From Micromussa lordhowensis (lineage: Eukaryota; Cnidaria; Anthozoa; Scleractinia; Lobophylliidae), in contig CAXHUQ010000758.1 in assembly GCA_964020085.1 (NCBI GenBank), positions 1 through 64,000 of the forward strand: a DNA stretch of 64,000 nt, given 5' to 3'. Made by a program: the position numbers and the translations under genes. Of this stretch, positions 11,062 through 23,672 are shown piece after piece. The first letter of the stretch is position 1; every line of letters starts with the position of its first letter. The notes under the pieces were generated by a model. It was not told the origin of the DNA. It did no database searches and saw nothing but the letters and a program-made list of their open reading frames with translations.

Positions 11062-13131
11062 TTGTGCCAGGGTGTTTTTTGTGGCCTTCTTTTGAGGGGA
11101 GTTTCCCTTGGTCGCAACTTTGCAGAATTTCAGAAAACGCGCGATGAGGGTGTCCTTGCCAAATTTGCCATAGCTCGGCTTTGCGGGCACTTTGAAAGAT
11201 GCGGTTTGCAGCAAAATGTTGTGCTAGGATGGCACTTTAAGTGCATTGTAATTAGGAGGTGATGGCATTTGCGCCAGGGTGTTTTTTGTGGCCTTCTTTT
11301 GAGGGGAGTTTCCCTTGGTCGCAACTTTGCAGAATTTCAGAAAACGCGCGATGAGGGTGTCCTTGCCAAATTTGCCATAGCTCGGCTTTGCGGGCACTTT
11401 GAAAGATGCGGTTTGCAGCAAAATGTTGTGCTAGGATGGCACTTTAAGTGCATTGTAATTAGGAGGTGATGGCATTTGCGCCAGGGTGTTTTTTGTGGCC
11501 TTCTTTTGAGGGGAGTTTCCCTTGGTCGCAACTTTGCAGAATTTCAGAAAACGCGCGATGAGGGTGTCCTTGCCAAATTTGCCATAGCTCGGCTTTGCGG
11601 GCACTTTGAAAGATGCGGTTTGCAGCAAAATGTTGTGCTAGGATGGCACTTTAAGTGCATTGTAATTAGGAGGTGATGGCATTTGCGCCAGGGTGTTTTT
11701 TGTGGCCTTCTTTTGAGGGGAGTTTCCCTTATTCGCAACTTTGCAGAATTTCAGAAAACGCGCGATGAGGGTGTCCTTGCCAAATTTGCCATAGCTCGGC
11801 TTTGCGGGCACTTTGAAAGATGCGGTTTGCAGCAAAATGTTGTGCTAGGATGGCACTTTAAGTGCATTGTAATTAGGAGGTGATGGCATTTGCGCCAGGG
11901 TGTTTTTTGTGGCCTTCTTTTGAGGGGAGTTTCCCTTGGTCGCAACTTTGCAGAATTTCAGAAAACGCGCGATGAGGGTGTCCTTGCCAAATTTGCCATA
12001 GCTCGGCTTTGCGGGCACTTTGAAAGATGCGGTTTGCAGCAAAATGTTGTGCTAGGATGGCACTTTAAGTGCATTGTAATTAGGAGGTGATGGCATTTGC
12101 ACCAGGGTGTTTTTTGTGGCCTTCTTTTGAGGGGATTTTCCCTTGGTCGCAACTTTGCAGAATTGCAGAAAACGCGCGATGAGGGTGTCCTTGCCAAATT
12201 TGCCATAGCTCGGCTTTGCGGGCACTTTGAAAGATGCGGTTTGCAGCAAAATGTTGTGCTAGGATGGCACTTGAAGTGCATTGTAATTAGGAGGTGATGG
12301 CATTTGCGCCAGGGTGTTTTTTGTGGCCTTCTTTTGAGGGGAGTTTCCCTTGGTCGCAACTTTGCAGAATTTCAGAAAACGCGCGATGAGGGTGTCCTTG
12401 CCAAATTTGCCATAGCTCGGCTTTGCGGGCACTTTGAAAGATGCGGTTTGCAGCAAAATGTTGTGCTAGGATGGCACTTTAAGTGCATTGTAATTAGGAG
12501 GTGATGGCATTTGCGCCAGGGTGTTTTTTGTGGCCTTCTTTTGAGGGGAGTTTCCCTCGGTCGCAACTTTGCAGAATTTCAGAAAACGCGCGATGAGGGT
12601 GTCCTTGCCAAATTTGCCATAGCTCGGCTTTGCGGGCACTTTGAAAGATGCGGTTTGCAGCAAAATGTTGTGCTAGGATGGCACTTTAAGTGCATTGTAA
12701 TTAGGAGGTGATGGCATTTGCGCCAGGGTGTTTTTTGTGGCCTTCTTTTGAGGGGAGTTTCCCTTGGTCGCAACTTTGCAGAATTTCAGAAAACGCGCGA
12801 TGAGGGTGTCCTTGCCAAATTTGCCATAACTCGGCTTTGCGGGCACTTTGAAAGATGCGGTTTGCAGCAAAATGTTGTGCTAGGATGGCACTTTAAGTGC
12901 ATTGTAATTAGGAGGTGATGGCATTTGCGCCAGGGTGTTTTTTGTGGCCTTCTTTTGAGGGGAGTTTCCCTTGGTCGCAACTTTGCAGAATTTCAGAAAA
13001 CGCGCGATGAGGGTGTCCTTGCCAAATTTGCCATAGCTCGGCTTTGCGGGCACTTTGAAAGATGCGGTTTGCAGCAAAATGTTGTGCTAGGATGGCACTT
13101 TAAGTGCATTGTAATTAGGAGGTGATAGCAT
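11062..13131 (+). repeat. Ten-monomer HOR (2,070 bp), first copy
   Basis: The block begins with a copy marked GATAGCATTTGTGCC (11062). It includes CCCTTATTCGC (11683), a GCACC/GGGGATTTTCCC/AATTGCAG copy (12097), CCCTCGGTCGC (12511) and CCATAACTCGG (12718). The starting marker recurs exactly 2,070 bp later at 13132, followed by consensus, consensus, CCCTTATTCGC (13753), consensus and GCACC (14167) in the same order. After that the second copy is replaced by a shorter four-copy repeat. Confidence 0.88.
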
Positions 13132-13752
13132 TTGTGCCAGGGTGTTTTTTGTGGCCTTCTTTTGAGGGGAGTTTCCCTTGGTCGCAACTTTGCAGAATTT
13201 CAGAAAACGCGCGATGAGGGTGTCCTTGCCAAATTTGCCATAGCTCGGCTTTGCGGGCACTTTGAAAGATGCGGTTTGCAGCAAAATGTTGTGCTAGGAT
13301 GGCACTTTAAGTGCATTGTAATTAGGAGGTGATGGCATTTGCGCCAGGGTGTTTTTTGTGGCCTTCTTTTGAGGGGAGTTTCCCTTGGTCGCAACTTTGC
13401 AGAATTTCAGAAAACGCGCGATGAGGGTGTCCTTGCCAAATTTGCCATAGCTCGGCTTTGCGGGCACTTTGAAAGATGCGGTTTGCAGCAAAATGTTGTG
13501 CTAGGATGGCACTTTAAGTGCATTGTAATTAGGAGGTGATGGCATTTGCGCCAGGGTGTTTTTTGTGGCCTTCTTTTGAGGGGAGTTTCCCTTGGTCGCA
13601 ACTTTGCAGAATTTCAGAAAACGCGCGATGAGGGTGTCCTTGCCAAATTTGCCATAGCTCGGCTTTGCGGGCACTTTGAAAGATGCGGTTTGCAGCAAAA
13701 TGTTGTGCTAGGATGGCACTTTAAGTGCATTGTAATTAGGAGGTGATGGCAT

Positions 13753-16236
13753 TTGCGCCAGGGTGTTTTTTGTGGCCTTCTTTTGAGGGGAGTTTCCCTT
13801 ATTCGCAACTTTGCAGAATTTCAGAAAACGCGCGATGAGGGTGTCCTTGCCAAATTTGCCATAGCTCGGCTTTGCGGGCACTTTGAAAGATGCGGTTTGC
13901 AGCAAAATGTTGTGCTAGGATGGCACTTTAAGTGCATTGTAATTAGGAGGTGATGGCATTTGCGCCAGGGTGTTTTTTGTGGCCTTCTTTTGAGGGGAGT
14001 TTCCCTTGGTCGCAACTTTGCAGAATTTCAGAAAACGCGCGATGAGGGTGTCCTTGCCAAATTTGCCATAGCTCGGCTTTGCGGGCACTTTGAAAGATGC
14101 GGTTTGCAGCAAAATGTTGTGCTAGGATGGCACTTTAAGTGCATTGTAATTAGGAGGTGATGGCATTTGCACCAGGGTGTTTTTTGTGGCCTTCTTTTGA
14201 GGGGATTTTCCCTTGGTCGCAACTTTGCAGAATTTCAGAAAACGCGCGATGAGGGTGTCCTTGCCAAATTTGCCATAGCTCGGCTTTGCGGGCACTTTGA
14301 AAGATGCGGTTTGCAGCAAAATGTTGTGCTAGGATGGCACTTTAAGTGCATTGTAATTAGGAGGTGATGGCATTTGCGCCAGGGTGTTTTTTGTGGCCTT
14401 CTTTTGAGGGGAGTTTCCCTTGGTCGCAACTTTGCAGAATTTCAGAAAACGCGCGATGAGGGTGTCCTTGCCAAATTTGCCATAGCTCGGCTTTGCGGGC
14501 ACTTTGAAAGATGCGGTTTGCAGCAAAATGTTGTGCTAGGATGGCACTTTAAGTGCATTGTAATTAGGAGGTGATGGCATTTGCGCCAGGGTGTTTTTTG
14601 TGGCCTTCTTTTGAGGGGAGTTTCCCTTATTCGCAACTTTGCAGAATTTCAGAAAACGCGCGATGAGGGTGTCCTTGCCAAATTTGCCATAGCTCGGCTT
14701 TGCGGGCACTTTGAAAGATGCGGTTTGCAGCAAAATGTTGTGCTAGGATGGCACTTTAAGTGCATTGTAATTAGGAGGTGATGGCATTTGCGCCAGGGTG
14801 TTTTTTGTGGCCTTCTTTTGAGGGGAGTTTCCCTTGGTCGCAACTTTGCAGAATTTCAGAAAACGCGCGATGAGGGTGTCCTTGCCAAATTTGCCATAGC
14901 TCGGCTTTGCGGGCACTTTGAAAGATGCGGTTTGCAGCAAAATGTTGTGCTAGGATGGCACTTTAAGTGCATTGTAATTAGGAGGTGATGGCATTTGCAC
15001 CAGGGTGTTTTTTGTGGCCTTCTTTTGAGGGGATTTTCCCTTGGTCGCAACTTTGCAGAATTGCAGAAAACGCGCGATGAGGGTGTCCTTGCCAAATTTG
15101 CCATAGCTCGGCTTTGCGGGCACTTTGAAAGATGCGGTTTGCAGCAAAATGTTGTGCTAGGATGGCACTTGAAGTGCATTGTAATTAGGAGGTGATGGCA
15201 TTTGCGCCAGGGTGTTTTTTGTGGCCTTCTTTTGAGGGGAGTTTCCCTTGGTCGCAACTTTGCAGAATTTCAGAAAACGCGCGATGAGGGTGTCCTTGCC
15301 AAATTTGCCATAGCTCGGCTTTGCGGGCACTTTGAAAGATGCGGTTTGCAGCAAAATGTTGTGCTAGGATGGCACTTTAAGTGCATTGTAATTAGGAGGT
15401 GATGGCATTTGCGCCAGGGTGTTTTTTGTGGCCTTCTTTTGAGGGGAGTTTCCCTTATTCGCAACTTTGCAGAATTTCAGAAAACGCGCGATGAGGGTGT
15501 CCTTGCCAAATTTGCCATAGCTCGGCTTTGCGGGCACTTTGAAAGATGCGGTTTGCAGCAAAATGTTGTGCTAGGATGGCACTTTAAGTGCATTGTAATT
15601 AGGAGGTGATGGCATTTGCGCCAGGGTGTTTTTTGTGGCCTTCTTTTGAGGGGAGTTTCCCTTGGTCGCAACTTTGCAGAATTTCAGAAAACGCGCGATG
15701 AGGGTGTCCTTGCCAAATTTGCCATAGCTCGGCTTTGCGGGCACTTTGAAAGATGCGGTTTGCAGCAAAATGTTGTGCTAGGATGGCACTTTAAGTGCAT
15801 TGTAATTAGGAGGTGATGGCATTTGCACCAGGGTGTTTTTTGTGGCCTTCTTTTGAGGGGATTTTCCCTTGGTCGCAACTTTGCAGAATTGCAGAAAACG
15901 CGCGATGAGGGTGTCCTTGCCAAATTTGCCATAGCTCGGCTTTGCGGGCACTTTGAAAGATGCGGTTTGCAGCAAAATGTTGTGCTAGGATGGCACTTGA
16001 AGTGCATTGTAATTAGGAGGTGATGGCATTTGCGCCAGGGTGTTTTTTGTGGCCTTCTTTTGAGGGGAGTTTCCCTTGGTCGCAACTTTGCAGAATTTCA
16101 GAAAACGCGCGATGAGGGTGTCCTTGCCAAATTTGCCATAGCTCGGCTTTGCGGGCACTTTGAAAGATGCGGTTTGCAGCAAAATGTTGTGCTAGGATGG
16201 CACTTTAAGTGCATTGTAATTAGGAGGTGATGGCAT
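13753..16236 (+). repeat. Three tandem copies of a four-monomer HOR (828 bp each)
   Basis: The unit is a CCCTTATTCGC copy, a consensus copy, a GCACC/GGGGATTTTCCC copy and a consensus copy. Units start at 13753, 14581 and 15409, and the GG-to-AT marker lies at 13801, 14629 and 15457. The third monomer of units two and three also carries AATTGCAG and CACTTGAAGTG, while that of unit one does not. The unit therefore exchanged with the related copy at 12097. The CCCTCGGTCGC copy at 16237 is the counterpart of 12511. Confidence 0.9.
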
Positions 16237-18306
16237 TTGCGCCAGGGTGTTTTTTGTGGCCTTCTTTTGAGGGGAGTTTCCCTCGGTCGCAACTTTGCAG
16301 AATTTCAGAAAACGCGCGATGAGGGTGTCCTTGCCAAATTTGCCATAGCTCGGCTTTGCGGGCACTTTGAAAGATGCGGTTTGCAGCAAAATGTTGTGCT
16401 AGGATGGCACTTTAAGTGCATTGTAATTAGGAGGTGATGGCATTTGCGCCAGGGTGTTTTTTGTGGCCTTCTTTTGAGGGGAGTTTCCCTTGGTCGCAAC
16501 TTTGCAGAATTTCAGAAAACGCGCGATGAGGGTGTCCTTGCCAAATTTGCCATAGCTCGGCTTTGCGGGCACTTTGAAAGATGCGGTTTGCAGCAAAATG
16601 TTGTGCTAGGATGGCACTTTAAGTGCATTGTAATTAGGAGGTGATGGCATTTGCGCCAGGGTGTTTTTTGTGGCCTTCTTTTGAGGGGAGTTTCCCTTGG
16701 TCGCAACTTTGCAGAATTTCAGAAAACGCGCGATGAGGGTGTCCTTGCCAAATTTGCCATAGCTCGGCTTTGCGGGCACTTTGAAAGATGCAGTTTGCAG
16801 CAAAATGTTGTGCTAGGATGGCACTTTAAGTGCATTGTAATTAGGAGGTGATGGCATTTGCGCCAGGGTGTTTTTTGTGGCCTTCTTTTGAGGGGAGTTT
16901 CCCTTGGTCGCAACTTTGCAGAATTTCAGAAAACGCGCGATGAGGGTGTCCTTGCCAAATTTGCCATAGCTCGGCTTTGCGGGCACTTTGAAAGATGCGG
17001 TTTGCAGCAAAATGTTGTGCTAGGATGGCACTTTAAGTGCATTGTAATTAGGAGGTGATGGCATTTGCGCCAGGGTGTTTTTTGTGGCCTTCTTTTGAGG
17101 GGAGTTTCCCTTGGTCGCAACTTTGCAGAATTTCAGAAAACGCGCGATGAGGGTGTCCTTGCCAAATTTGCCATAGCTCGGCTTTGCGGGCACTTTGAAA
17201 GATGCGGTTTGCAGCAAAATGTTGTGCTAGGATGGCACTTTAAGTGCATTGTAATTAGGAGGTGATGGCATTTGCGCCAGGGTGTTTTTTGTGGCCTTCT
17301 TTTGAGGGGAGTTTCCCTTGGTCGCAACTTTGCAGAATTTCAGAAAACGCGCGATGAGGGTGTCCTTGCCAAATTTGCCATAGCTCGGCTTTGCGGGCAC
17401 TTTGAAAGATGCGGTTTGCAGCAAAATGTTGTGCTAGGATGGCACTTTAAGTGCATTGTAATTAGGAGGTGATGGCATTTGCGCCAGGGTGTTTTTTGTG
17501 GCCTTCTTTCGAGGGGAGTTTCCCTTGGTCGCAACTTTGCAGAATTTCAGAAAACGCGCGATGAGGTTGTCCTTGCCAAATTTGCCATAGCTCGGCTTTG
17601 CGGGCACTTTGAAAGATGCGGTTTGCAGCAAAATGTTGTGCTAGGATGGCACTTTAAGTGCATTGTAATTAGGAGGTGATGGCATTTGCGCCAGGGTGTT
17701 TTTTGTGGCCTTCTTTTGAGGGGAGTTTCCCTTGGTCGCAACTTTGCAGAATTTCAGAAAACGCGCGATGAGGGTGTCCTTGCCAAATTTGCCATAGCTC
17801 GGCTTTGCGGGCACTTTGAAAGATGCGGTTTGCAGCAAAATGTTATGCTAGGATGGCACTTTAAGTGCATTGTAATTAGGAGGTGATGGCATTTGCGCCA
17901 GGGTGTTTTTTGTGGCCTTCTTTTGAGGGGAGTTTCCCTTGGTCGCAACTTTGCAGAATTTCAGAAAACGCGCGATGAGGGTGTCCTTGCCAAATTTGCC
18001 ATAGCTCGGCTTTGCGGGCACTTTGAAAGATGCGGTTTGCAGCAAAATGTTGTGCTAGGATGGCACTTTAAGTGCATTGTAATTAGGAGGTGATGGCATT
18101 TGCGCCAGGGTGTTTTTTGTGGCCTTCTTTTGAGGGGAGTTTCCCTTGGTCGCAACTTTGCAGAATTTCAGAAAACGCGCGATGAGGGTGTCCTTGCCAA
18201 ATTTGCCATAGCTCGGCTTTGCGGGCACTTTGAAAGATGCGGTTTGCAGCAAAATGTTGTGCTAGGATGGCACTTTAAGTGCATTGTAATTAGGAGGTGA
18301 TGGCAT

Positions 18307-18927
18307 TTGCGCCAGGGTGTTTTGTGTGGCCTTCTTTGGAGGGGAGTTTCCCTTGGTCGCAACTTTGCAGAATTTCAGAAAACGCGCGATGAGGGTGTCC
18401 TTGCCAAATTTGCCATAGCTCGGCTTTGCGGGCACTTTGAAAGATGCGGTTTGCAGCAAAATGTTGTGCTAGGATGGCACTTTAAGTGCATTGTAATTAC
18501 GAGGTGATGGCATTTGCGCCAGGGTGTTTTTTGTGGCCTTCTTTTGAGGGGAGTTTCCCTTGGTCGCAACTTTGCAGAATTTCAGAAAACGCGCGATGAG
18601 GGTGTCCTTGCCAAATTTGCCATAGCTCGGCTTTGCGGGCACTTTGAAAGATGCGGTTTGCAGCAAAATGTTGTGCTAGGATGGCACTTTAAGTGCATTG
18701 TAATTACGAGGTGATGGCATTTGCGCCAGGGTGTTTTTTGTGGCCTTCTTTTGAGGGGAGTTTCCCTTGGTCGCAACTTTGCAGAATTTCAGAAAACGCG
18801 CGATGAGGGTGTCCTTGCCAAATTTGCCATAGCTCGGCTTTGCGGGCACTTTGAAAGATGCGGTTTGCAGCAAAATGTTGTGCTAGGATGGCACTTTAAG
18901 TGCATTGTAATTAGGAGGTGATGGCAT
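18307..18927 (+). repeat. Variant trio: GTGTGG/TTGGAGG copy and two TTACGAGG copies
   Basis: The copy at 18307 matches the rare pair at 4225-4638. The two boundaries that follow carry TAATTACGAGG near 18495 and 18702, a tandem duplication of one 207-bp variant. TTACGAGG appears again only near 44365. Confidence 0.8.
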
Positions 18928-20376
18928 TTGCGCCAGGGTGTTTTTTGTGGCCTTCTTTTGAGGGGAGTTTCCCTTGGTCGCAACTTTGCAGAATTTCAGA
19001 AAACGCGCGATGAGGGTGTCCTTGCCAAATTTGCCATAGCTCGGCTTTGCGGGCACTTTGAAAGATGCGGTTTGCAGCAAAATGTTGTGCTAGGATGGCA
19101 CTTTAAGTGCATTGTAATTAGGAGGTGATGGCATTTGCGCCAGGGTGTTTTTTGTGGCCTTCTTTTGAGGGGAGTTTCCCTTGGTCGCAACTTTGCAGAA
19201 TTTCAGAAAACGCGCGATGAGGGTGTCCTTGCCAAATTTGCCATAGCTCGGCTTTGCGGGCACTTTGAAAGATGCGGTTTGCAGCAAAATGTTGTGCTAG
19301 GATGGCACTTTAAGTGCATTGTAATTAGGAGGTGATGGCATTTGCGCCAGGGTGTTTTTTGTGGCCTTCTTTTGAGGGGAGTTTCCCTTGGTCGCAACTT
19401 TGCAGAATTTCAGAAAAAGCGCGATGAGGGTGTCCTTGCCAAATTTGCTATAGCTCGGCTTTGCGGGCACTTTGAAAGATGCGGTTTGCAGCAAAATGTT
19501 GTGCTAGGATGGCACTTTAAGTGCATTGTAATTAGGAGGTGATGGCATTTGCGCCAGGGTGTTTTTTGTGGCCTTCTTTTGAGGGGAGTTTCCCTTGGTC
19601 GCAACTTTGCAGAATTTCAGAAAACGCGCGATGAGGGTGTCCTTGCCAAATTTGCCATAGCTCGGCTTTGCGGGCACTTTGAAAGATGCGGTTTGCAGCA
19701 AAATGTTGTGCTAGGATGGCACTTTAAGTGCATTGTAATTAGGAGGTGATGGCATTTGCGCCAGGGTGTTTTTTGTGGCCTTCTTTTGAGGGGAGTTTCC
19801 CTTGGTCGCAACTTTGCAGAATTTCAGAAAACGCGCGATGAGGGTGTCCTTGCCAAATTTGCCATAGCTCGGCTTTGCGGGCACTTTGAAAGATGCGGTT
19901 TGCAGCAAAATGTTGTGCTAGGATGGCACTTTAAGTGCATTGTAATTAGGAGGTGATGGCATTTGCGCCACGGTGTTTTTTGTGGCCTTCTTTTGAGGGG
20001 AGTTTCCCTTGGTCGCAACTTTGCAGAATTTCAGAAAACGCGCGATGAGGGTGTCCTTGCCAAATTTGCCATAGCTCGGCTTTGCGGGCACTTTGAAAGA
20101 TGCGGTTTGCAGCAAAATGTTGTGCTAGGATGGCACTTTAAGTGCATTGTAATTAAGAGGTGATGGCATTTGCGCCAGGGTTTTTTTTGTGGCCTTCTTT
20201 TGAGGGGAGTTTCCCTTGGTCGCAACTTTGCAGAATTTCAGAAAACGCGCGATGAGGGTGTCCTTGCCAAATTTGCCATAGCTCGGCTTTGCGGGCACTT
20301 TGAAAGATGCGGTTTGCAGCAAAATGTTGTGCTAGGATGGCACTTTAAGTGCATTGTAATTAGAAGGTGATGGCAT

Positions 20377-21204
20377 TTGCACCAGGGTTTTTTTTGTGGC
20401 CTTCTTTTGAGGGGAGTTTCCCTTGGTCGCAACTTTGCAGAATTTCAGAAAACGCGCGATGAGGGTGTCCTTGCCAAATTTGCCATAGCTCGGCTTTGCG
20501 GGCACTTTGAAAGATGCGGTTTGCAGCAAAATGTTGTGCTAGGATGGCACTTTATGTGCATTGTAATTAGGAGGTGATGGCATTTGCGCCAGGGTGTTTT
20601 TTGTGGCCTTCTTTTGAGGGGAGTTTCCCTTGGTCGCAACTTTGCAGAATTTCAGAAAACGCGCGATGAGGGTGTCCTTGCCAAATTTGCCATAGCTCGG
20701 CTTTGCGGGCACTTTGAAAGATGCGGTTTGCAGCAAAATGTTGTGCTAGGATGGCACTTTAAGTGCATTGTAATTAGGAGGTGATGGCATTTGCGCCAGG
20801 GTGTTTTTTGTGGCCTTCTTTTGAGGGGAGTTTCCCTTGGTCGCAACTTTGCAGAATTTCAGAAAACGCGCGATGAGGGTGTCCTTGCCAAATTTGCCAT
20901 AGCTCGGCTTTGCGGGCACTTTGAAAGATGCGGTTTGCAGCAAAATGTTGTGCTAGGATGGCACTTTAAGTGCATTGTAATTAGAAGGTGATGGCATTTG
21001 CACCAGGGTTTTTTTTGTGGCCTTCTTTTGAGGGGAGTTTCCCTTGGTCGCAACTTTGCAGAATTTCAGAAAACGCGCGATGAGGGTGTCCTTGCCAAAT
21101 TTGCCATAGCTCGGCTTTGCGGGCACTTTGAAAGATGCGGTTTGCAGCAAAATGTTGTGCTAGGATGGCACTTTAAGTGCATTGTAATTAGGAGCTGATG
21201 GCAT
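20377..21204 (+). repeat. Three-monomer HOR (621 bp) with repeated GCACC/T8 copy
   Basis: The copies at 20377 and 20998 share TTAGAAGGTG just upstream, TTTGCACC and a GGGTTTTTTTTG run, and are exactly 621 bp apart. The first also has TTTATGTGC in place of TTTAAGTGC, so it diverged after duplication or the change was lost from the second. Confidence 0.8.
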
Positions 21205-22446
21205 TTGCGCCAGGGTGTTTTTTGTGGCCTTCTTTTGAGGGGAGTTTCCCTTGGTCGCAACTTTGCAGAATTTCAGAAAACGCGCGATGAGGGTGTCCTT
21301 GCCAAATTTGCCATAGCTCGGCTTTGCGGGCACTTTGAAAGATGCGGTTTGCAGCAAAATGTTGTGCTAGGATGGCACTTTAAGTGCATTGTAATTAGGA
21401 GGTGATGGCATTTGCGCCAGGGTGTTTTTTGTGGCCTTCTTTTGAGGGGAGTTTCCCTTGGTCGCAACTTTGCAGAATTTCAGAAAACGCGCGATGAGGG
21501 TGTCCTTGCCAAATTTGCCATAGCTCGGCTTTGCGGGCACTTTGAAAGATGCGGTTTGCAGCAAAATGTTGTGCTAGGATGGCACTTTAAGTGCATTGTA
21601 ATTAGGAGGTGATGGCATTTGCGCCAGGGTGTTTTTTGTGGCCTTCTTTTGAGGGGAGTTTCCCTTGGTCGCAACTTTGCAGAATTTCAGAAAACGCGCG
21701 ATGAGGGTGTCCTTGCCAAATTTGCCATAGCTCGGCTTTGCGGGCACTTTGAAAGATGCGGTTTGCAGCAAAATGTTGTGCTAGGATGGCACTTTAAGTG
21801 CATTGTAATTAGGAGGTGATGGCATTTGCGCCAGGGTGTTTTTTGTGGCCTTCTTTTGAGGGGAGTTTCCCTTGGTCGCAACTTTGCAGAATTTCAGAAA
21901 ACGCGCGATGAGGGTGTCCTTGCCAAATTTGCCATAGCTCGGCTTTGCGGGCACTTTGAAAGATGCGGTTTGCAGCAAAATGTTGTGCTAGGATGGCACT
22001 TTAAGTACATTGTAATTAGGAGGTGATGGCATTTGCGCCAGGGTGTTTTTTGTGGCCTTCTTTTGAGGGGAGTTTCCCTTGGTCGCAACTTTGCAGAATT
22101 TCAGAAAACGCCCGATGAGGGTGTCCTTGCCAAATTTGCCATAGCTCGGCTTTGCGGGCACTTTGAAAGATGCGGTTTGCAGCAAAATGTTGTGCTAGGA
22201 TGGCACTTTAAGTGCATTGTAATTAGGAGGTGATGGCATTTGCGCCAGGGTGTTTTTTGTGGCCTTCTTTTGAGGGGAGTTTCCCTTGGTCGCAACTTTG
22301 CAGAATTTCAGAAAACGCGCGATGAGGGTGTCCTTGCCAAATTTGCCATAGCTCGGCTTTGCGGGCACTTTGAAAGATGCGGTTTGCAGCAAAATGTTGT
22401 GCTAGGATGGCACTTTAAGTGCATTGTAATTAGGAGGTGATGGCAT

Positions 22447-22635
22447 TTGCGCCAGGGTGTTTTTTGTGGCCTTCTTTTGAGGGGAGTTTCCCTTGGTCGC
22501 AACTTTGCAGAATTTCAGAAAACGCGCGATGAGGGTGTCCTTGCCAAATTTGCCATAGCTCGGCTTTGCGGGCACTTTGCAAGAATTGTGCTAGGATGGC
22601 ACTTTAAGTGCATTGTAATTAGGAGGTGATGGCAT
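22447..22635 (+). repeat. 189-bp monomer with 18-bp internal deletion
   Basis: In this copy CACTTTGCAAGA runs directly into ATTGTGCTAGG at about 22581-22590, removing the GATGCGGTTTGCAGC segment. It is the only copy in the window shortened by more than one base. The sequence left of the junction (TTTGCAAGA) matches the GCAAGATGC variant found from 25.5 to 35.6 kb, so the deletion probably arose on a copy of that class. Short A-rich similarity at the junction fits slippage or microhomology repair. Confidence 0.92.
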
Positions 22636-22842
22636 TTGCGCCAGGGTGTTTTTTGTGGCCTTCTTTTGAGGGGAGTTTCCCTTGGTCGCAACTTTGCAGA
22701 ATTTCAGAAAACGCGCGATGAGGGTGTCCTTGCCAAATTTGCCATAGCTCGGCTTTGCGGGCACTTTGAAAGATGCGGTTTGCAGCAAAATGTTGTGCTA
22801 GGATGGCACTTTAAGTGCATGGTAATTAGGAGGTGATGGCAT

Positions 22843-23672
22843 TTGCGCCAGGGTGTTCCTTGTGGCCTTTTTTTTGAGGGGAGTTTCCCTTGGTCGCAAC
22901 TTTGCAGAATTTCAGAAAACGCGCGATGAGGGTGTCCTTGCCAAATTTGCCATAGCTCGGCTTTGCGGGCACTTTGAAAGATGCGGTTTGCAGCAAAATG
23001 TTGTGCTAGGATGGCACTTTAAGTGCATTGTAATTAGGAGGTGATGGCATTTGCGCCAGGGTGTTTTTTGTGGCCTTCTTTTGAGGGGAGTTTCCCTTGG
23101 TCGCAACTTTGCAGAATTTCAGAAAACGCGCGATGAGGGTGTCCTTGCCAAGTTTGCCATAGCTCGGCTTTGCGGGCACTTTGAAAGATGCGGTTTGCAG
23201 CAAAATGTTGTGCTAGGATGGCACTTTAAGTGCATTGTAATTAGGAGGTGATGGCATTTGCGCCAGGGTGTTTTTTGTGGCCTTCTTTTGAGGGGAGTTT
23301 CCCTTGGTCGCAACTTTGCAGAATTTCAGAAAACGCGCGATGAGGGTGTCCTTGCCAAATTTGCCATAGCTCGGCTTTGCGGGCACTTTGAAAGTTGCGG
23401 TTTGCAGCAAAATGTTGTGCTAGGATGGCACTTTAAGTGCATTGTACTTAGGAGGTGATGGCATATTGCGCCAGGGTGTTATTTGTGGCCTTCTTTTGAG
23501 GGGAGTTTCCCTTGGTCGCAACTTTGCAGAATTTCAGAAAACGCGCGATGAGGGTGTCCTTGCCAAATTTGCCATAGCTCGGCTTTGCGGGCACTTTGAA
23601 AGATGCGGTTTGCAGCAAAATGTTGTGCTAGGATGGCACTTTAAGTGCATTGTAATTAGGAGGTGATGGCAT
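22843..23672 (+). repeat. Four-monomer marker block: GTTCCTTG, CCAAGTTTG, near-consensus, CATATTG
   Basis: A GTTCCTTG copy (22843) is followed by a CCAAGTTTG copy (23051), a near-consensus copy (23258) and a copy entered through TGTACTTAGG and GCATATTGCGCC (23466). The same order recurs from 27813, 33817 and 35888, and shortened at 37546. This looks like an ancestral block of the 23-44 kb zone. Copy 22843 is 208 bp because its pyrimidine stretch has an extra T; copy 23258 is 208 bp because of the inserted A in CATATTG. Confidence 0.85.

Noticed and set aside
22447..22635. The 18-bp deletion as an insertion or excision site of a mobile element
   Set aside because: There is no target-site duplication, inverted repeat or foreign sequence at the junction; a small slippage or repair deletion explains it.
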